Below, piece by piece: positions 1 through 9,242 of a DNA stretch of 64,000 nt. Source of the DNA: Microbacterium jejuense (GTDB lineage Bacteria; Actinomycetota; Actinomycetes; Actinomycetales; Microbacteriaceae); the NCBI RefSeq assembly GCF_019511665.1, contig NZ_JAEUAW010000004.1, forward strand, positions 328,340 to 392,339. The letters are read 5' to 3'. Made by a program: the position numbers and the translations under genes. Below the pieces are notes generated by a model. The model did no database searches. It saw only the letters and a program-made list of their open reading frames with translations, and was not told the origin of the DNA. Positions within the stretch are counted from its first letter, which is position 1. The number at the start of each line of letters is the position of its first letter.

Positions 1-1276
1 CGCGCGCCGCCGGCGGGATGCCGGCACCGTGGTCGCGCACCCACAGTCGCGCGCCGTCGACCTGCGTCGAGCTTCCGATCTCGATCGGGCTGCCGGCCGG
101 CGTGTACTTGGCGGCGTTGTCGGCCAGCTGGAGCCATGCCTGCAGCAGGCGGTCGCTGTCGCCGGCCACCGTGCCGTCGGCATGCGCCTCGACCGTCCAC
201 GTGTGATCGGGGATCACCGCGACGAGCTCGCCCACGCGGGCCGTCAGCGCCGCGAGGTCGACCGGCGACATCGTGTACGAGTCGGCCTCCGCGGCGGCGA
301 GCAGATCGATGTCTTCGACCAGGCGCGCGAGCCGGTCGAGCTCCGAGATCCCGATGTCGCGGGCCGAGGCGACGTCGACGGCGTCCCGCGGGTTCATGAG
401 CTCGAGGTGCCCGCGCACGATCGTGATGGGGGTCTTGAGTTCGTGGCGCACATCGTCGAGGAGCTGACGCTGCACGTCGACGGACCCTTCGAGCCGGTCC
501 AGCATCGAGTTGACCGTGCGCGACAGGTCGGCGATGTCGTCGTTGCCGTGCGGCTCCAGACGCGCCGACAGGTCGCTGATCGAGATCGAGTCCGCCGTCT
601 CGCGCAGGTGCCGGATCGGCGACAGCAGCCGGCCGGTCACGAACCACCCGACGACGCCGACGGCCGCCAGCACCGCCAGCGCGGCGATGATGTAGGTCGT
701 CATGGCGAACGTCACCGGCTGCAGCTCGGCCCCGAGATCGATCGCACGGATGTAGAGACCCTGGTGAGAGTCTCCGGGCATCGACACCGGGATGGCGATG
801 TACCGCAGCGAGCCGCTGTCGGTGGCAACGGTGCCCATCTTCGTCGCGCCGTTCTCGGTATCGGCGATGGCACGGTCGATGAGCTGCTGGTCGTCGGCGA
901 TGCTGAATCCCGACAGCGTCGACGGCACCCAGCGCGGCACCCCGTCGACGAGTGCGAGCGACGCCTCGTTGCGCGCGGGCACGAGGCGGGCCACGACCGC
1001 CTTCAGGTACTCGTCGATCGACGAGTACTGATTGATGTCGAGGTCGTCCGTCGCCTCGGAGGCGCCGTCGCTCCCCGCGGGCGCAGTCGGATCCTGAGCC
1101 ACCGCCTGCAGGGACTCCACCTGGGTCTTGAGCCGTTCGTTGACGTTGCTGATCGCCTGCTCCCGCTGGACCACGAATGTCACGCTGCCGACGATCGCGA
1201 GCCCGACGCACGCCACCGCCAGGATCGCCGAGAGGATCCTGACGCGCGCGGGGATCGGGCGTGTCGAGCGGGACAT
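1..1276 (-). CDS. Sensor histidine kinase, 3' part cut by window edge
   Basis: Two-component membrane sensor kinase that autophosphorylates on His and passes phosphate to a response regulator lying outside the window. The 425 visible residues show an N-terminal transmembrane helix (about 12-33), an extracytoplasmic sensor domain of about 170 residues, a second helix (IIAALAVLAAVGVVGWFV) and a HAMP linker. A HisKA dimerisation region carries the phospho-acceptor motif RHELKTP, followed by the start of the HATPase domain with N-box DNAAKYTP and G1 box DHGAGIP. The end of the ATPase domain and the stop codon lie beyond position 1. The ATG start at 1276 has AGGA upstream. It sits 45 bp behind fumC on the same strand, but nothing links the two functionally. 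The ligand cannot be inferred. Confidence 0.93.
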   Translation of the reverse strand, partial: MSRSTRPIPARVRILSAILAVACVGLAIVGSVTFVVQREQAISNVNERLKTQVESLQAVAQDPTAPAGSDGASEATDDLDINQYSSIDEYLKAVVARLVPARNEASLALVDGVPRWVPSTLSGFSIADDQQLIDRAIADTENGATKMGTVATDSGSLRYIAIPVSMPGDSHQGLYIRAIDLGAELQPVTFAMTTYIIAALAVLAAVGVVGWFVTGRLLSPIRHLRETADSISISDLSARLEPHGNDDIADLSRTVNSMLDRLEGSVDVQRQLLDDVRHELKTPITIVRGHLELMNPRDAVDVASARDIGISELDRLARLVEDIDLLAAAEADSYTMSPVDLAALTARVGELVAVIPDHTWTVEAHADGTVAGDSDRLLQAWLQLADNAAKYTPAGSPIEIGSSTQVDGARLWVRDHGAGIPPAAR

Positions 1277-1321
1277 GTCCTGATTATCCCGCCGACCCGG
1301 CACGTGCGGCACAGGGGCTTT

Positions 1322-2716
1322 TCAGCCCGGGTGCGTCATCGACAGCAGGTCGAGCTTCTCGTCGAGCTGCTCGAGCGTGAGCTCGCCGCGCTCGACGTAG
1401 CCGAGGTCGATGACCGCCTCGCGCACAGTGATGCCCTTCGCCACCGAGTGCTTGGCGATCTTGGCGGCTGCCTCGTACCCGATGAGCTTGTTGAGGGGCG
1501 TTACGATCGACGGGGACATGCCGGCGTACGCTGCCGCGCGCTCCACGTTGGCCTCCAGGCCCGCGATCGTCTTGTCTGCGAGAACGCGCGACACGTTGGC
1601 GAGCAGTTCGATCGACTCCAGCACGGCGCTGCCCATGATCGGGATGGCGACGTTGAGCTCGAACGAGCCCGACGCGCCCGCCCACGCGACCGTCGCGTCG
1701 TTGCCGATGACGCGTGCGCACACCATGAGCGTGGCCTCGGGGACGACCGGGTTGACCTTGCCGGGCATGATCGACGACCCCGGCTGCAGATCCGGGATGT
1801 GCAGCTCGCCGAGACCCGTGTTCGGGCCCGAGCCCATCCAGCGCAGGTCGTTGTTGATCTTCGTGAGCGAGACCGCGATGGTGCGCAGCGCACCGGAGGC
1901 CTCGACCAGGGCGTCACGGTTGGCCTGCGCCTCGAAGTGGTCCTTCGCCTCGGTGATGGGCAGCTCGGTGTCGTCGACGATGAGCTGGATCACGCGCTGC
2001 GGGAAGCCGAGCGGCGTGTTGATGCCGGTGCCGACGGCCGTGCCGCCGAGCGGGACCTCCGCGACGCGGGGGATGACCGCCTGGACGCGCTCGATGCCGA
2101 GACGGATCTGGCGGGCGTAGCCGCCGAACTCCTGGCCGAGGGTCACCGGCGTCGCATCCATCAGGTGCGTGCGTCCGGACTTGACGACCTCTTTCCACTC
2201 CTCCGCCTTCGTCTCGAGCGCCACCGCCAGGTGGTCGAGCGCGGGGATGAGGTCGTCGATGAGCTCCTGAGTGGCCGCGATGTGGACCGACGTCGGGAAG
2301 ACGTCGTTCGAGGACTGCGAGGCGTTGACGTGGTCGTTCGGGTGCACCGTCGTGCCGAGCGCCTGCGTCGCGAGGGTGGCGAGCACCTCGTTCATGTTCA
2401 TGTTCGACGACGTCCCGCTGCCGGTCTGGTAGACGTCGATGGGGAACTGGTCGGCGTACTCGCCGGCGATGATGCGGTCGGCGGCGCCTGCGATCGCGTC
2501 CGCGATGGCTCCGTCGAGGGTGCCGAGCTCCTTGTTGGCCAGCGCCGCGGCCTTCTTGATGCGTGCCAGCGCCACGATCTGGGCGGGCTCGAGGCGATCG
2601 CCTGAGATCGGGAAGTTCTCGACGGCGCGCTGGGTCTGCGCGGCGTAGAGGGCGTTCTTGGGCACGCGCACCTCGCCCATGGTGTCGTGCTCGATGCGGT
2701 ACTCGGTGTCGGTCAC
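1322..2716 (-). CDS. fumC: Fumarate hydratase class II
   Basis: Iron-independent fumarase that reversibly hydrates fumarate to (S)-malate in the TCA cycle; cytosolic homotetramer. The 464-residue protein has normal class II length. It carries the family signature [12 protein letters not shown] and the substrate-binding stretches [14 protein letters not shown] and [18 protein letters not shown] chose GTG at 2716 (protein beginning [15 protein letters not shown]) because AGGAA lies 8 nt upstream and family members start this way. A GTG five codons earlier (2731) is possible but has no ribosome site. It follows the carbonic anhydrase by about 45 bp on the same strand and is probably co-transcribed with it. 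The fumC/xseAB/DUF4245/ispH neighbourhood recurs in actinobacteria. Confidence 0.97.
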   Translation of the reverse strand: MTDTEYRIEHDTMGEVRVPKNALYAAQTQRAVENFPISGDRLEPAQIVALARIKKAAALANKELGTLDGAIADAIAGAADRIIAGEYADQFPIDVYQTGSGTSSNMNMNEVLATLATQALGTTVHPNDHVNASQSSNDVFPTSVHIAATQELIDDLIPALDHLAVALETKAEEWKEVVKSGRTHLMDATPVTLGQEFGGYARQIRLGIERVQAVIPRVAEVPLGGTAVGTGINTPLGFPQRVIQLIVDDTELPITEAKDHFEAQANRDALVEASGALRTIAVSLTKINNDLRWMGSGPNTGLGELHIPDLQPGSSIMPGKVNPVVPEATLMVCARVIGNDATVAWAGASGSFELNVAIPIMGSAVLESIELLANVSRVLADKTIAGLEANVERAAAYAGMSPSIVTPLNKLIGYEAAAKIAKHSVAKGITVREAVIDLGYVERGELTLEQLDEKLDLLSMTHPG

Positions 2717-2762
2717 GTCGTCGTTCCTCACGTGTGTGCAGTGTTGGGTTCGGGGGAGTGGT

Positions 2763-3413
2763 TCAGGCGGCGGCGTCGTCGATGCCGACCGACACGACGG
2801 GCACGGCGGTGCCTTCGGCGAGCCGGTAGTTGGCGCCCACGATGCCGAGGGCGCCCGAGGCCACCGCGTCGCTGATCAGCTCGGACGACTGCAGGATGTC
2901 GGCGACCGTCGTGCTGAGGTGCTCGCGGCCGACCGCCTCCGCGTCGATCTCGGACGTCGCCACCGTTGCGCCGGCGCCTCGCTGGACGCGTCGCACGGCG
3001 GGCACGATCGGCGCGATGAGCCGCCAGATGTGGGCGGGCAGCGCCGGGGTCTCGGGGTCCGTGCTGTCGATGGCCGCGCGCACGGCGCCACAGGCGTCGT
3101 GCGCGAGGACGACGATGAGCGGCACCTTCAGCACCGCCACGGCGTACTCGAGGCTGCCGATCACCGACTCCGACACCACCTGGCCGGCGTTGCGCACGAC
3201 GAACAGGTCGCCCAGCCCGTTGTCGAAGATGATCTCGGCCGCCAGGCGCGAGTCCGAGCAACCGAACAGCACGGCCTGCGGTCGCTGGCCGTCCGCGAGC
3301 TCATGACGTCGATCGACGTCCTGGTGCGGATGCTGCGGCTCTCCGGCGACGAAGCGCGCGTTGCCGCGCAGCATCTCGTTCCAGACGTCGGCGGGCGTCG
3401 GGGCGTCGGTCAC
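2763..3413 (-). CDS. Beta-class carbonic anhydrase
   Basis: Zinc enzyme interconverting CO2 and bicarbonate in the cytosol; it supplies bicarbonate to carboxylases and buffers pH. The 216-residue protein has all expected residues: zinc ligands Cys52 (in FGCSDSR), His105 and Cys108 (in LAHDACGAV), and the Asp54/Arg56 dyad. The GTG start at 3413 is preceded by a clear AGGAGG. The start codon overlaps the stop of the upstream DUF4245 gene (GTGA), so translation is probably coupled. A longer in-frame reading upstream would cover the DUF4245 gene and is not real. Confidence 0.95.
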   Translation of the reverse strand: MTDAPTPADVWNEMLRGNARFVAGEPQHPHQDVDRRHELADGQRPQAVLFGCSDSRLAAEIIFDNGLGDLFVVRNAGQVVSESVIGSLEYAVAVLKVPLIVVLAHDACGAVRAAIDSTDPETPALPAHIWRLIAPIVPAVRRVQRGAGATVATSEIDAEAVGREHLSTTVADILQSSELISDAVASGALGIVGANYRLAEGTAVPVVSVGIDDAAA

Positions 3414-4057
3414 GGGGCCTCCTGGCGAAGTGCGGTGATCTGGTCGGTCACGGTCCGTGCGGTCTCTTCGAGCTGGCGCGCCGCGGTCGTGCCGTAGATG
3501 AGCACGGTGTCGGGGCCGGCGTCGGTCGACAGCGCGACGGAGATGTTGCCGGTGCGCTCGGGATCCAGCTCGTAGCGGTCCCACGTGATGCCGTCGATCG
3601 TCACGGTGCCGTCGGGAGCGGAGCCTGACAGCACGCGCGTGACCCACGACTCGTCGGCGTCGAAGCCCTGCGAGACGTTGACGAACCCGCGCTCGTCCTC
3701 GTCGGCCGGCGCGTAGACGACGTTGAACGCCTTCACGCGTCCTTCGCCCTCGACGGCGGCGAGGTTCACGACCCACTCGTCCGACATCTCGGGGACGATC
3801 ACCGTGCGCCCCTCGGCGGTGGCGACCCGTTCCGCGGCGGCCGCGACATCGATCGGCTCGCGCTCGGGCGCGGACCCGCGGGGGACCGCGAACATGATCA
3901 CGACGACGACCGCGAGCGTGGCCAGGAGCGCCGCCACGAGGTTGCGGACGTTCTGGCTCGACCGGTAGACGCGGGAGGACTCCGCCTTGCGTGCGGCGGT
4001 CTCGTCGGGTGTCTCGGGACGGCCGAGCTCAGCGACGATGCGGGGCTCGCGGGCCAT
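3410..4057 (-). CDS. DUF4245 family membrane-anchored protein
   Basis: Conserved actinobacterial protein of unknown function. The 215 residues have a charged cytoplasmic N-terminus (MAREPRIVAELGRPETPDET), one transmembrane helix (NLVAALLATLAVVVVIMFAV) and an extracytoplasmic domain of about 150 residues, so it is an N-in/C-out single-pass protein. The ATG at 4057 shares its A with the last base of the xseB stop codon (TGATG), which fixes the start and implies coupling to xseB. It sits between xseB and the carbonic anhydrase. The family assignment is from sequence memory and context; no enzymatic motif is visible. Confidence 0.85.
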   Translation of the reverse strand: MAREPRIVAELGRPETPDETAARKAESSRVYRSSQNVRNLVAALLATLAVVVVIMFAVPRGSAPEREPIDVAAAAERVATAEGRTVIVPEMSDEWVVNLAAVEGEGRVKAFNVVYAPADEDERGFVNVSQGFDADESWVTRVLSGSAPDGTVTIDGITWDRYELDPERTGNISVALSTDAGPDTVLIYGTTAARQLEETARTVTDQITALRQEAP

Positions 4058-4311
4058 CAGCCGGCACCGTTCCCCTCGCCACGTGCGGCGCCGTCCGCGT
4101 TCGCGCGTGCGGCGTCGAGCCGGCGCTTCGCGCCCAGCAGCCATTCCTCGCACCGCGCGGCGAGTGCCTCGCCGCGCTCCCACAGCGCCAGCGAGTGCTC
4201 CAGCGTCGGGGCACCCTGTTCGAGCTCGGCGACGACGCGGACGAGCTCGTCGCGCGCCTGCTCGAAAGAGAGCGACGCCACGTCGGAAGGGGCCTCGGTC
4301 GACGCGGTCAT
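4057..4311 (-). CDS. xseB: Exodeoxyribonuclease VII small subunit
   Basis: Small subunit of ExoVII, which degrades single-stranded DNA to acid-soluble oligonucleotides; several copies wrap around XseA. The 84 residues include the typical helical core SLSFEQARDELVRVVAELEQG followed by LEHSLALWERGEALAARCEEWL. A charged C-terminal tail exceeds the minimal family length. It has its own -10 (TAGGAT, 4324-4319) 7 nt before the ATG, so a leaderless transcript is likely in addition to read-through from xseA, whose stop codon lies only 10 bp upstream. Confidence 0.95.
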   Translation of the reverse strand: MTASTEAPSDVASLSFEQARDELVRVVAELEQGAPTLEHSLALWERGEALAARCEEWLLGAKRRLDAARANADGAARGEGNGAG

Positions 4312-4318
4312 GCTCTCT

Positions 4319-4324
4319 ATCCTA
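4319..4324 (-). promoter_or_regulatory. -10 element of xseB that includes the xseA stop codon
   Basis: Reading the minus strand, TAGGAT begins with the amber stop codon of xseA (TAG, 4324-4322) and is followed by 7 nt and the xseB ATG at 4311. The spacing matches the other leaderless genes here, so transcription should start at or next to the A of the ATG. Confidence 0.6.
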
Positions 4325-5638
4325 CGTGGCGGGCGGTTCCGTCCTCGCCGGTGTCACGGCCTCGGCGACCTCCCCGTCCGAGTGGGCGGAGAACGACCCC
4401 CGTCCGACGGTCACGACGAACGGGGTGGATGCCGGAGCCTGCGCGGCATCGCGCACGATGACCCCGTCACCGAGGTGGGCGATGGCGTAGCCGCGGGCGA
4501 GGGTCGATGCGGGCGAGAGCGCGCGGAGCGTCGCCCGCAGCTCCGCGGTGCGCCGCTCGTGCTGCTGCAGGGCGCGGTCGACGCGGTCGCGGCCGCGCGC
4601 GGCCAGCAGCTCCACCTCGTGGGCGCGTGTCGTGAGCATCGCCTCCGGCGTGCGCAGGGCGGGGCGCGACCGCAGCTGCTCGAGCTGCGCGATGTCGTGC
4701 CCGACCCGTTGCGTGAGCCGCATCGTCAGGCGCGCGCGCAGCTGCCCGACCAGGGCGCGCTGCTCGGCGACGTCCGGGACCACGCGCTTGGCGGCATCCG
4801 TCGGCGTCGACGCGCGCAGATCGGCGACATCGTCCAGCAGGGGGTGGTCGTTCTCATGGCCGATCGCGCTCACGACAGGAGTGGATGCCGCGGCCACGGC
4901 GCGCAGCATCCGCTCGTCGCTGAAGCCGAGCAGGGTCTGGGGGTCTCCGCCGCCGCGGGCGATGACGATGACGTCGACGTCAGGATCGGCATCGAGCGCC
5001 TTCAGCGCGGCGATCGTCTCGGGCACGCAGCGATCGCCCTGCACGGCGGCGTACTTCGTGCGGAAGCGCACCTGCGGCCAGCGCAGCTCGGCGTTGCGGT
5101 GGACGTCCTTCTCGGCATCCGAGTTCTCGCCCGTGATGAGGCCGATGACGTGGGGGAGGAACGGGATCGGCTTCTTGCGTGCGGCGTCGAACAGGCCCTC
5201 CGCGCGCAACTGGGCGCGCAGGCGTTCGAGGCGCTCGAGCTGATCGCCCAGGCCCATGTGCCGCATCGCCGAGACCGAGAAGCCGAAGTCGCCGCTCTTG
5301 ACGTAGTAGTCGGCCTTGACGCACGCGACGACATGGTCGCCGACCTTGAGGTCGCCAGGCAGGCGGTCCCGCGTCGACGACCAGATCCGGAATGAGACGG
5401 TGGCGTCGGTGACGAGGTCCTTCAGGCGTCCGAAGACGTTGCCGCCGCGGAGGTTGAACGCCGTGATCTCGCCCTCGACCCAGACCGAGCCCCAGTTCTG
5501 CACGAATCCGCGGATCGTCTCGTTGAGGCGCGCGACGGACGTCGGGGCGTCAGGGCGCGAGTCACGAGGGCGGACCGAGTCAGCCGGGGGTGGTTCGCCG
5601 GGGACCGCGGTGGGCTGGAAGGAGGTGGGGGATGCCAC
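4322..5638 (-). CDS. xseA: Exodeoxyribonuclease VII large subunit
   Basis: Catalytic subunit of ExoVII, acting on single-stranded DNA ends in repair and recombination. The 438 residues show an N-terminal OB-fold (VWVEGEITAFNLRGGNVFGRLKD region), the catalytic core (LITGENSDAEKDVHRN; VIARGGGDPQTLLGFSDE; AIGHENDHPLLDDVADLRASTPTDAAKRVVPD) and a long helical region rich in Arg and Leu. GTG at 5638 is chosen because TATCGT (5650-5645) lies 6 nt upstream, giving a leaderless promoter. Farther upstream the frame continues into the ispH promoter with no start signal. It is divergent from ispH, with 83 bp between starts. Confidence 0.95.
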   Translation of the reverse strand: MASPTSFQPTAVPGEPPPADSVRPRDSRPDAPTSVARLNETIRGFVQNWGSVWVEGEITAFNLRGGNVFGRLKDLVTDATVSFRIWSSTRDRLPGDLKVGDHVVACVKADYYVKSGDFGFSVSAMRHMGLGDQLERLERLRAQLRAEGLFDAARKKPIPFLPHVIGLITGENSDAEKDVHRNAELRWPQVRFRTKYAAVQGDRCVPETIAALKALDADPDVDVIVIARGGGDPQTLLGFSDERMLRAVAAASTPVVSAIGHENDHPLLDDVADLRASTPTDAAKRVVPDVAEQRALVGQLRARLTMRLTQRVGHDIAQLEQLRSRPALRTPEAMLTTRAHEVELLAARGRDRVDRALQQHERRTAELRATLRALSPASTLARGYAIAHLGDGVIVRDAAQAPASTPFVVTVGRGSFSAHSDGEVAEAVTPARTEPPAT

Positions 5639-5644
5639 CCGGTC

Positions 5645-5650
5645 ACGATA
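5645..5650 (-). promoter_or_regulatory. -10 element of leaderless xseA
   Basis: TATCGT on the minus strand lies 6 nt before the xseA GTG. It pairs with the divergent TAGAAT of ispH (5710-5715); the two hexamers are about 60 bp apart in the shared intergenic region. Confidence 0.55.
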
Positions 5651-5709
5651 GTCCACGGTGTCGACAGCGGGGAGGGCCGCACGCCGGGCTCGCGTCCAGG
5701 AGCCGCCCC

Positions 5710-5715
5710 TAGAAT
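5710..5715 (+). promoter_or_regulatory. -10 element of leaderless ispH
   Basis: TAGAAT lies 6 nt before the ispH GTG (5722), which puts the predicted transcription start on the start codon. No ribosome-binding site is present. Confidence 0.65.
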
Positions 5716-5721
5716 CGAGGG

Positions 5722-6783
5722 GTGAGCAGCAGCACCGTGAGCATGCCCGTCCCGCGCGTCCCGCGGCGGCGCGAGCCGCTCCAGGACATCGCCGGCACCG
5801 GACGCAAGCGGGTGCTGCTGGCGTCGCCGCGCGGCTACTGCGCCGGCGTCGACCGCGCCGTGATCGCCGTCGAGAAGGCGCTGGAGCGCTTCGGCGCACC
5901 GGTGTACGTGCGCAAGCAGATCGTCCACAACATCCACGTCGTGACCGAGCTCGAGAAGCAGGGCGCGATCTTCGTCGACGAGGTCGACGAGGTGCCCGAG
6001 GGTGCCCACGTCGTGTTCAGCGCGCACGGGGTGTCGCCCGCGGTCGTGAACGCGGCATCCGATCGGGGTCTTCGCGCCATCGACGCGACCTGCCCGCTCG
6101 TGACCAAGGTGCACCGCGAGGCTGTGCGGTTCGCGCGCGACGACTTCGAGATCCTGCTCATCGGCCACGAGGGTCACGAAGAGGTCGAGGGCACGGCGGG
6201 CGAGGCACCCGAGCACGTCACCGTCGTCAACTCGCCCGACGAGGCCGACACCATCGAGGTGCGCGACCCGTCCAAGGTGGTGTGGCTGTCGCAGACGACG
6301 CTGTCGGTCGACGAGACCATGGAGACCGTGCGCCGCCTGCGGGCGCGGTTCCCGCAGCTGCAGGACCCGCCGTCGGACGACATCTGCTACGCCACCCAGA
6401 ACCGTCAGGTCGCGATCAAGAAGGTCGCCAAGGACGCCGACCTCGTGATCGTCGTCGGCTCCGCCAACTCGTCCAACAGCGTGCGCCTCGTCGAGGTCGC
6501 GCTCGAGCACGGAGCGAAGGCGGCGTACCGCGTCGACTACGCCGACGAGGTCGAGCAGGCGTGGCTCGAGGGCGTCGAGACCGTCGGCGTCACCAGCGGC
6601 GCCTCGGTCCCCGAGGTGCTCGTGCAGGAGGTGCTCGACGACCTCGCCGCCGCCGGCTACCGCGATGTGGAGCAGGTGCGCACGGCCGAGGAGGACCTCA
6701 TGTTCTCGCTCCCGAAGGAGCTGCGTCAGGATGCCGCCGGCAAGCGCGACGACCGTGCCCTGGGTGGACGGAGCCGCTCGTGA
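5722..6783 (+). CDS. ispH: 4-hydroxy-3-methylbut-2-enyl diphosphate reductase
   Basis: Last enzyme of the MEP (non-mevalonate) isoprenoid pathway; a [4Fe-4S] enzyme that converts HMBPP to IPP and DMAPP. The 353 residues carry the three cluster-ligand cysteines in their conserved contexts: Cys40 ([11 protein letters not shown]), Cys124 ([11 protein letters not shown]) and Cys222 ([10 protein letters not shown]). The HMBPP-binding motifs FSAHGVSP and [11 protein letters not shown] are also present. The GTG start is supported by the leaderless -10 at 5710. The stop overlaps the next gene (GTGA at 6780), so the two are translationally coupled. Confidence 0.97.
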   Translation: MSSSTVSMPVPRVPRRREPLQDIAGTGRKRVLLASPRGYCAGVDRAVIAVEKALERFGAPVYVRKQIVHNIHVVTELEKQGAIFVDEVDEVPEGAHVVFSAHGVSPAVVNAASDRGLRAIDATCPLVTKVHREAVRFARDDFEILLIGHEGHEEVEGTAGEAPEHVTVVNSPDEADTIEVRDPSKVVWLSQTTLSVDETMETVRRLRARFPQLQDPPSDDICYATQNRQVAIKKVAKDADLVIVVGSANSSNSVRLVEVALEHGAKAAYRVDYADEVEQAWLEGVETVGVTSGASVPEVLVQEVLDDLAAAGYRDVEQVRTAEEDLMFSLPKELRQDAAGKRDDRALGGRSRS

Positions 6784-7358
6784 GCGACGGCGAGGCACGC
6801 CCGCGCCCTCAGTACGGCGAGTACGCCAGCCCCGAGGAGCAGCGCGCCCGCATCCAGCAGCCCGCCCCGGCGTGGCAGCAGCCCGTGACGCCGGCCGTGC
6901 CGGTCGTGACCGAGGCTCCGGGCGCCGGCATCCCTCAGGCGCAGCAGGATGCTGACGCCCTGTCGGCGGGCGCTCCCGTGCGACCGCGCCTGGTGGACCG
7001 CGTCGTCACGATCGCGCTGCTGGTGTACGGACTGTTCAACGTCGTGACGTCGTTCCCGTCGTTCCTGGACTACGGCGCATACGCCGAGACGATGTTCGCG
7101 GTGATGGGGCTGGACGTGACCCTGTCGGATCCCGCAGCGGGGCGTCCGTGGGGTATCGCGGCGGCCGTGGTGCTGGCGCTCGGATGGATCGCCACGGCGC
7201 TCGTGTCACTGTGGAGCCTGCGCCGCGGGCGGCTCACGTGGTGGATCCCGCTGGCCGCGGGCATCCTGTTCACGCTCGTGACGGGAGTGCTGATGGCGAT
7301 TCCGCTGATGAGCGACCCCGCCGTCGTGAAGGCGCTGCTCGGCACGACCGGCGGTTGA
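6780..7358 (+). CDS. Small membrane protein, DUF6264-like
   Basis: Protein of 192 residues of unknown function. Residues 1 to about 65 are soluble and rich in Pro, Gln and Ala ([10 protein letters not shown]). After RPRLVDRV come about four transmembrane helices, for example [35 protein letters not shown] and [22 protein letters not shown]. The GTG at 6780 overlaps the ispH stop, making this the only sensible start. I believe it matches a Microbacteriaceae DUF6264-type family, but that name is from memory. No catalytic motif is visible. Confidence 0.8.
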   Translation: MSDGEARPRPQYGEYASPEEQRARIQQPAPAWQQPVTPAVPVVTEAPGAGIPQAQQDADALSAGAPVRPRLVDRVVTIALLVYGLFNVVTSFPSFLDYGAYAETMFAVMGLDVTLSDPAAGRPWGIAAAVVLALGWIATALVSLWSLRRGRLTWWIPLAAGILFTLVTGVLMAIPLMSDPAVVKALLGTTGG

Positions 7359-7400
7359 ACCTCGGGCGCATGCGTCTCGTGTCCCCAGCGGAGGTGACGG

Positions 7401-7952
7401 ATGCCGCGAACCAGGCTCGATGACGGGTCAGGCCCCGGCGGCCGGGCGACGCGACGTGACGCCGCGCGGCTGGAGGCGCTGTACGACGCCCATGCGGCGC
7501 CGCTGTGGCGCTACGTCGTGCACCTGACCGGCGACCGGGCCGGCGCGGACGACATCGTGCAGGAGACACTGCTTCGTGCCTGGCGCACGCCGAGGATCCT
7601 GGAGGAGGACCCGTCGACGACGCGGTCGTGGATGTTCACGGTGGCGCGCCACCTCGTCATCGACGAGGCCCGCAGCGCGCACCGGCGGCGCGAGGTCGAT
7701 GTGGCCGAGGTGCCCGAGCGGGTCGCGGGCGACGGCACCGACGCGCTGTTCGAGGCGATCATCGTCGAGGAGGCGCTGGCAGCCCTGTCGGCCGAGCATC
7801 GGGCCGTCGTGGTGCGTGCCTATTATCGCGGGCTCTCGGTGGCCGAGATGGCGGGCGAACTGGAGATCCCGCCCGGCACCGTCAAGTCGCGGCTGCACTA
7901 CGGACTGCGCGCGCTGCGGCTCGCCCTGCAGGAGAAGGGGGTGACCCGATGA
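7401..7952 (+). CDS. ECF-family RNA polymerase sigma factor
   Basis: Alternative sigma factor of 183 residues. Region 2 includes LEALYDAHAAPLWRYVVHLTG and the -10 recognition helix DDIVQETLLRAWR. Region 4 has the helix-turn-helix LSVAEMAGELEIPPGTVKSR. ATG 7401 has GGAGG 6 nt upstream. The stop overlaps the anti-sigma start (ATGA, 7949-7952), the usual coupling of an ECF factor with its inhibitor. The SigK/SigL-like subgroup is likely from the pairing with a membrane ZAS-domain partner, but the stimulus and regulon cannot be read here. Confidence 0.94.
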   Translation: MPRTRLDDGSGPGGRATRRDAARLEALYDAHAAPLWRYVVHLTGDRAGADDIVQETLLRAWRTPRILEEDPSTTRSWMFTVARHLVIDEARSAHRRREVDVAEVPERVAGDGTDALFEAIIVEEALAALSAEHRAVVVRAYYRGLSVAEMAGELEIPPGTVKSRLHYGLRALRLALQEKGVTR

Positions 7953-8644
7953 ACCCGGACCACTCGCGATTCGCGGACTGGGACGCCGCCTATGTGATGG
8001 GGGCGCTGAGCGCGGCCGAGCGCCGCCTCTATGAGGAGCATCTGGACGGATGCCGGCTGTGCCGTGACGCGCTCGCCGACCTGGCGCCGACGCTCGGCCT
8101 CCTCGCCCGCGTGTCGCCCGACCGGGCGGAGGCGCTGCTGGACGCCGGCGGACAGCCCGGACCGGATCCAGCGGCACGGGCACGGCTGGTCTCCGTCGGG
8201 GGACGTGTGAGCCGCCGTCGGCGTGTCGCCGTCTGGGCGGGCGTGCTGGCCGCAGCGGCGGCGGTCGCGGTCGTGGCGGCGTTCGGGATCGCGACCGCCG
8301 TGGCCCCGGCGGTGCGTCCGGCCGAGACCGTCGCGCTGCAGCCTGTCACCGACGTCCCGCTCACCGCGACGGTGCAGCTCACCGACGTCGCGTGGGGTAC
8401 GCGCATCGACATGAGGTGCGAGTACGGGACGAGCGGCGACCCGTACGCGCCCGAGCAGGAGTGGCCGTACGTGCTGGTGGTCACATCGACGGATGGGACG
8501 ACCAGCGAGCTGTCGTCGTGGCGCGCCGGCCCGGGATCGACGGCACGGCTCCAGGCGGGCACGGCGTGGGACTCGGACGAGATCGCATCGATCGAGGTCC
8601 GCGCGATGGCGGACGGGAAGGTGCTGCTGCGAGGCACGCCCTAG
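7949..8644 (+). CDS. Membrane anti-sigma factor (ZAS domain)
   Basis: Predicted single-pass membrane inhibitor of the upstream ECF sigma factor. The 231 residues begin with a cytoplasmic zinc-binding anti-sigma domain with the motif His31-x3-Cys35-x2-Cys38 (HLDGCRLC). A linker follows, then one transmembrane helix around residues 93-118 and an extracytoplasmic domain of about 110 residues. That topology suits a sensor released by proteolysis or redox change at the zinc site, as is known for RskA-type proteins. The ATG overlaps the sigma gene stop. The stop codon TAG (8642-8644) is reused as the start of the -10 of the next gene. Confidence 0.92.
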   Translation: MNPDHSRFADWDAAYVMGALSAAERRLYEEHLDGCRLCRDALADLAPTLGLLARVSPDRAEALLDAGGQPGPDPAARARLVSVGGRVSRRRRVAVWAGVLAAAAAVAVVAAFGIATAVAPAVRPAETVALQPVTDVPLTATVQLTDVAWGTRIDMRCEYGTSGDPYAPEQEWPYVLVVTSTDGTTSELSSWRAGPGSTARLQAGTAWDSDEIASIEVRAMADGKVLLRGTP

Positions 8645-8647
8645 GCT
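8642..8647 (+). promoter_or_regulatory. -10 element of the MOSC gene, sharing the anti-sigma stop codon
   Basis: TAGGCT consists of the anti-sigma stop TAG plus GCT. It is followed by 6 nt and the ATG at 8654, the same geometry as xseA/xseB. Confidence 0.6.
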
Positions 8648-8653
8648 GAGCGG

Positions 8654-9205
8654 ATGCCTCGCCTCGTCGCCGTCTGCGCCGTCAGACAGCTCCGTCCCGA
8701 CCCCGGCGCCGTCGGCGTCACCGCCATCGACAAGGGTCCGCTCGACGGACCTGTGCGCGTCGGCGCCTACGGCGTGTACGCCGACGTGCAGGCCGATCGC
8801 AAGCATCACGGTGGGCTCGACAAGGCGCTGTACGCGTACGCGGAGGAGGACGCAGCCTTCTGGGAGTCTGAACTCGGCCGCGAGCTGCCGCCCGGATGGT
8901 TCGGCGAGAATCTGCGCGTCGAGGGGCTGGATGTGAACACCGCGCGGATCGGGGAGCGGTGGCGGATCGGCCAACGCGTCGAGGTCGAGGTGACGATGCC
9001 GCGCACGCCGTGCCAGACCTTCGCCCGCTGGGTGGGCGGAGACGATGCTCGAGGGTGGGTCAAGCGGTTCTCGAACGAGCGCAGGCTCGGTCCCTACCTC
9101 CGCGTGGTGCAGAGCGGGCGGGTGCAGGCCGGCGACGAGATCGTCGTCGTGCACCGGCCCGCGGACGCACCGGGGCTGCTCGATCGCTACGTGGATCCCG
9201 AGTAG
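8654..9205 (+). CDS. MOSC domain-containing protein
   Basis: 183-residue protein of the MOSC family (molybdenum cofactor sulfurase C-terminal domain). Related stand-alone proteins of the YiiM type bind Mo cofactor and reduce N-hydroxylated compounds. Recognisable blocks are GVYADVQADRKHHGGLDKALYAY, PGWFGENLRVEGLD and the conserved Cys in MPRTPCQTFARW, expected to contact the cofactor. Length is close to the family norm. It is predicted leaderless from TAGGCT at 8642 and ends at the shared terminator with fba. Substrate unknown. Confidence 0.88.
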   Translation: MPRLVAVCAVRQLRPDPGAVGVTAIDKGPLDGPVRVGAYGVYADVQADRKHHGGLDKALYAYAEEDAAFWESELGRELPPGWFGENLRVEGLDVNTARIGERWRIGQRVEVEVTMPRTPCQTFARWVGGDDARGWVKRFSNERRLGPYLRVVQSGRVQAGDEIVVVHRPADAPGLLDRYVDPE

Positions 9206-9242
9206 GGCCGCGGCCGCGCAGGGGCGCACCGGGCGAGACGAC

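Noticed and set aside
1315..1328. Small hairpin GGGCT-tttc-AGCCC over the fumC stop codon
   Set aside because: Only 5 bp; too weak to call a terminator.
29..2605. 858-codon open frame on the plus strand
   Set aside because: Antisense to the histidine kinase and fumC; composition typical of a shadow frame.
7356..7378. ECF-type autoregulated promoter (TGAACC ... CGTCTC) before the sigma factor gene
   Set aside because: The spacing between the elements is about 11 bp, shorter than the usual 15-17 bp for ECF promoters.
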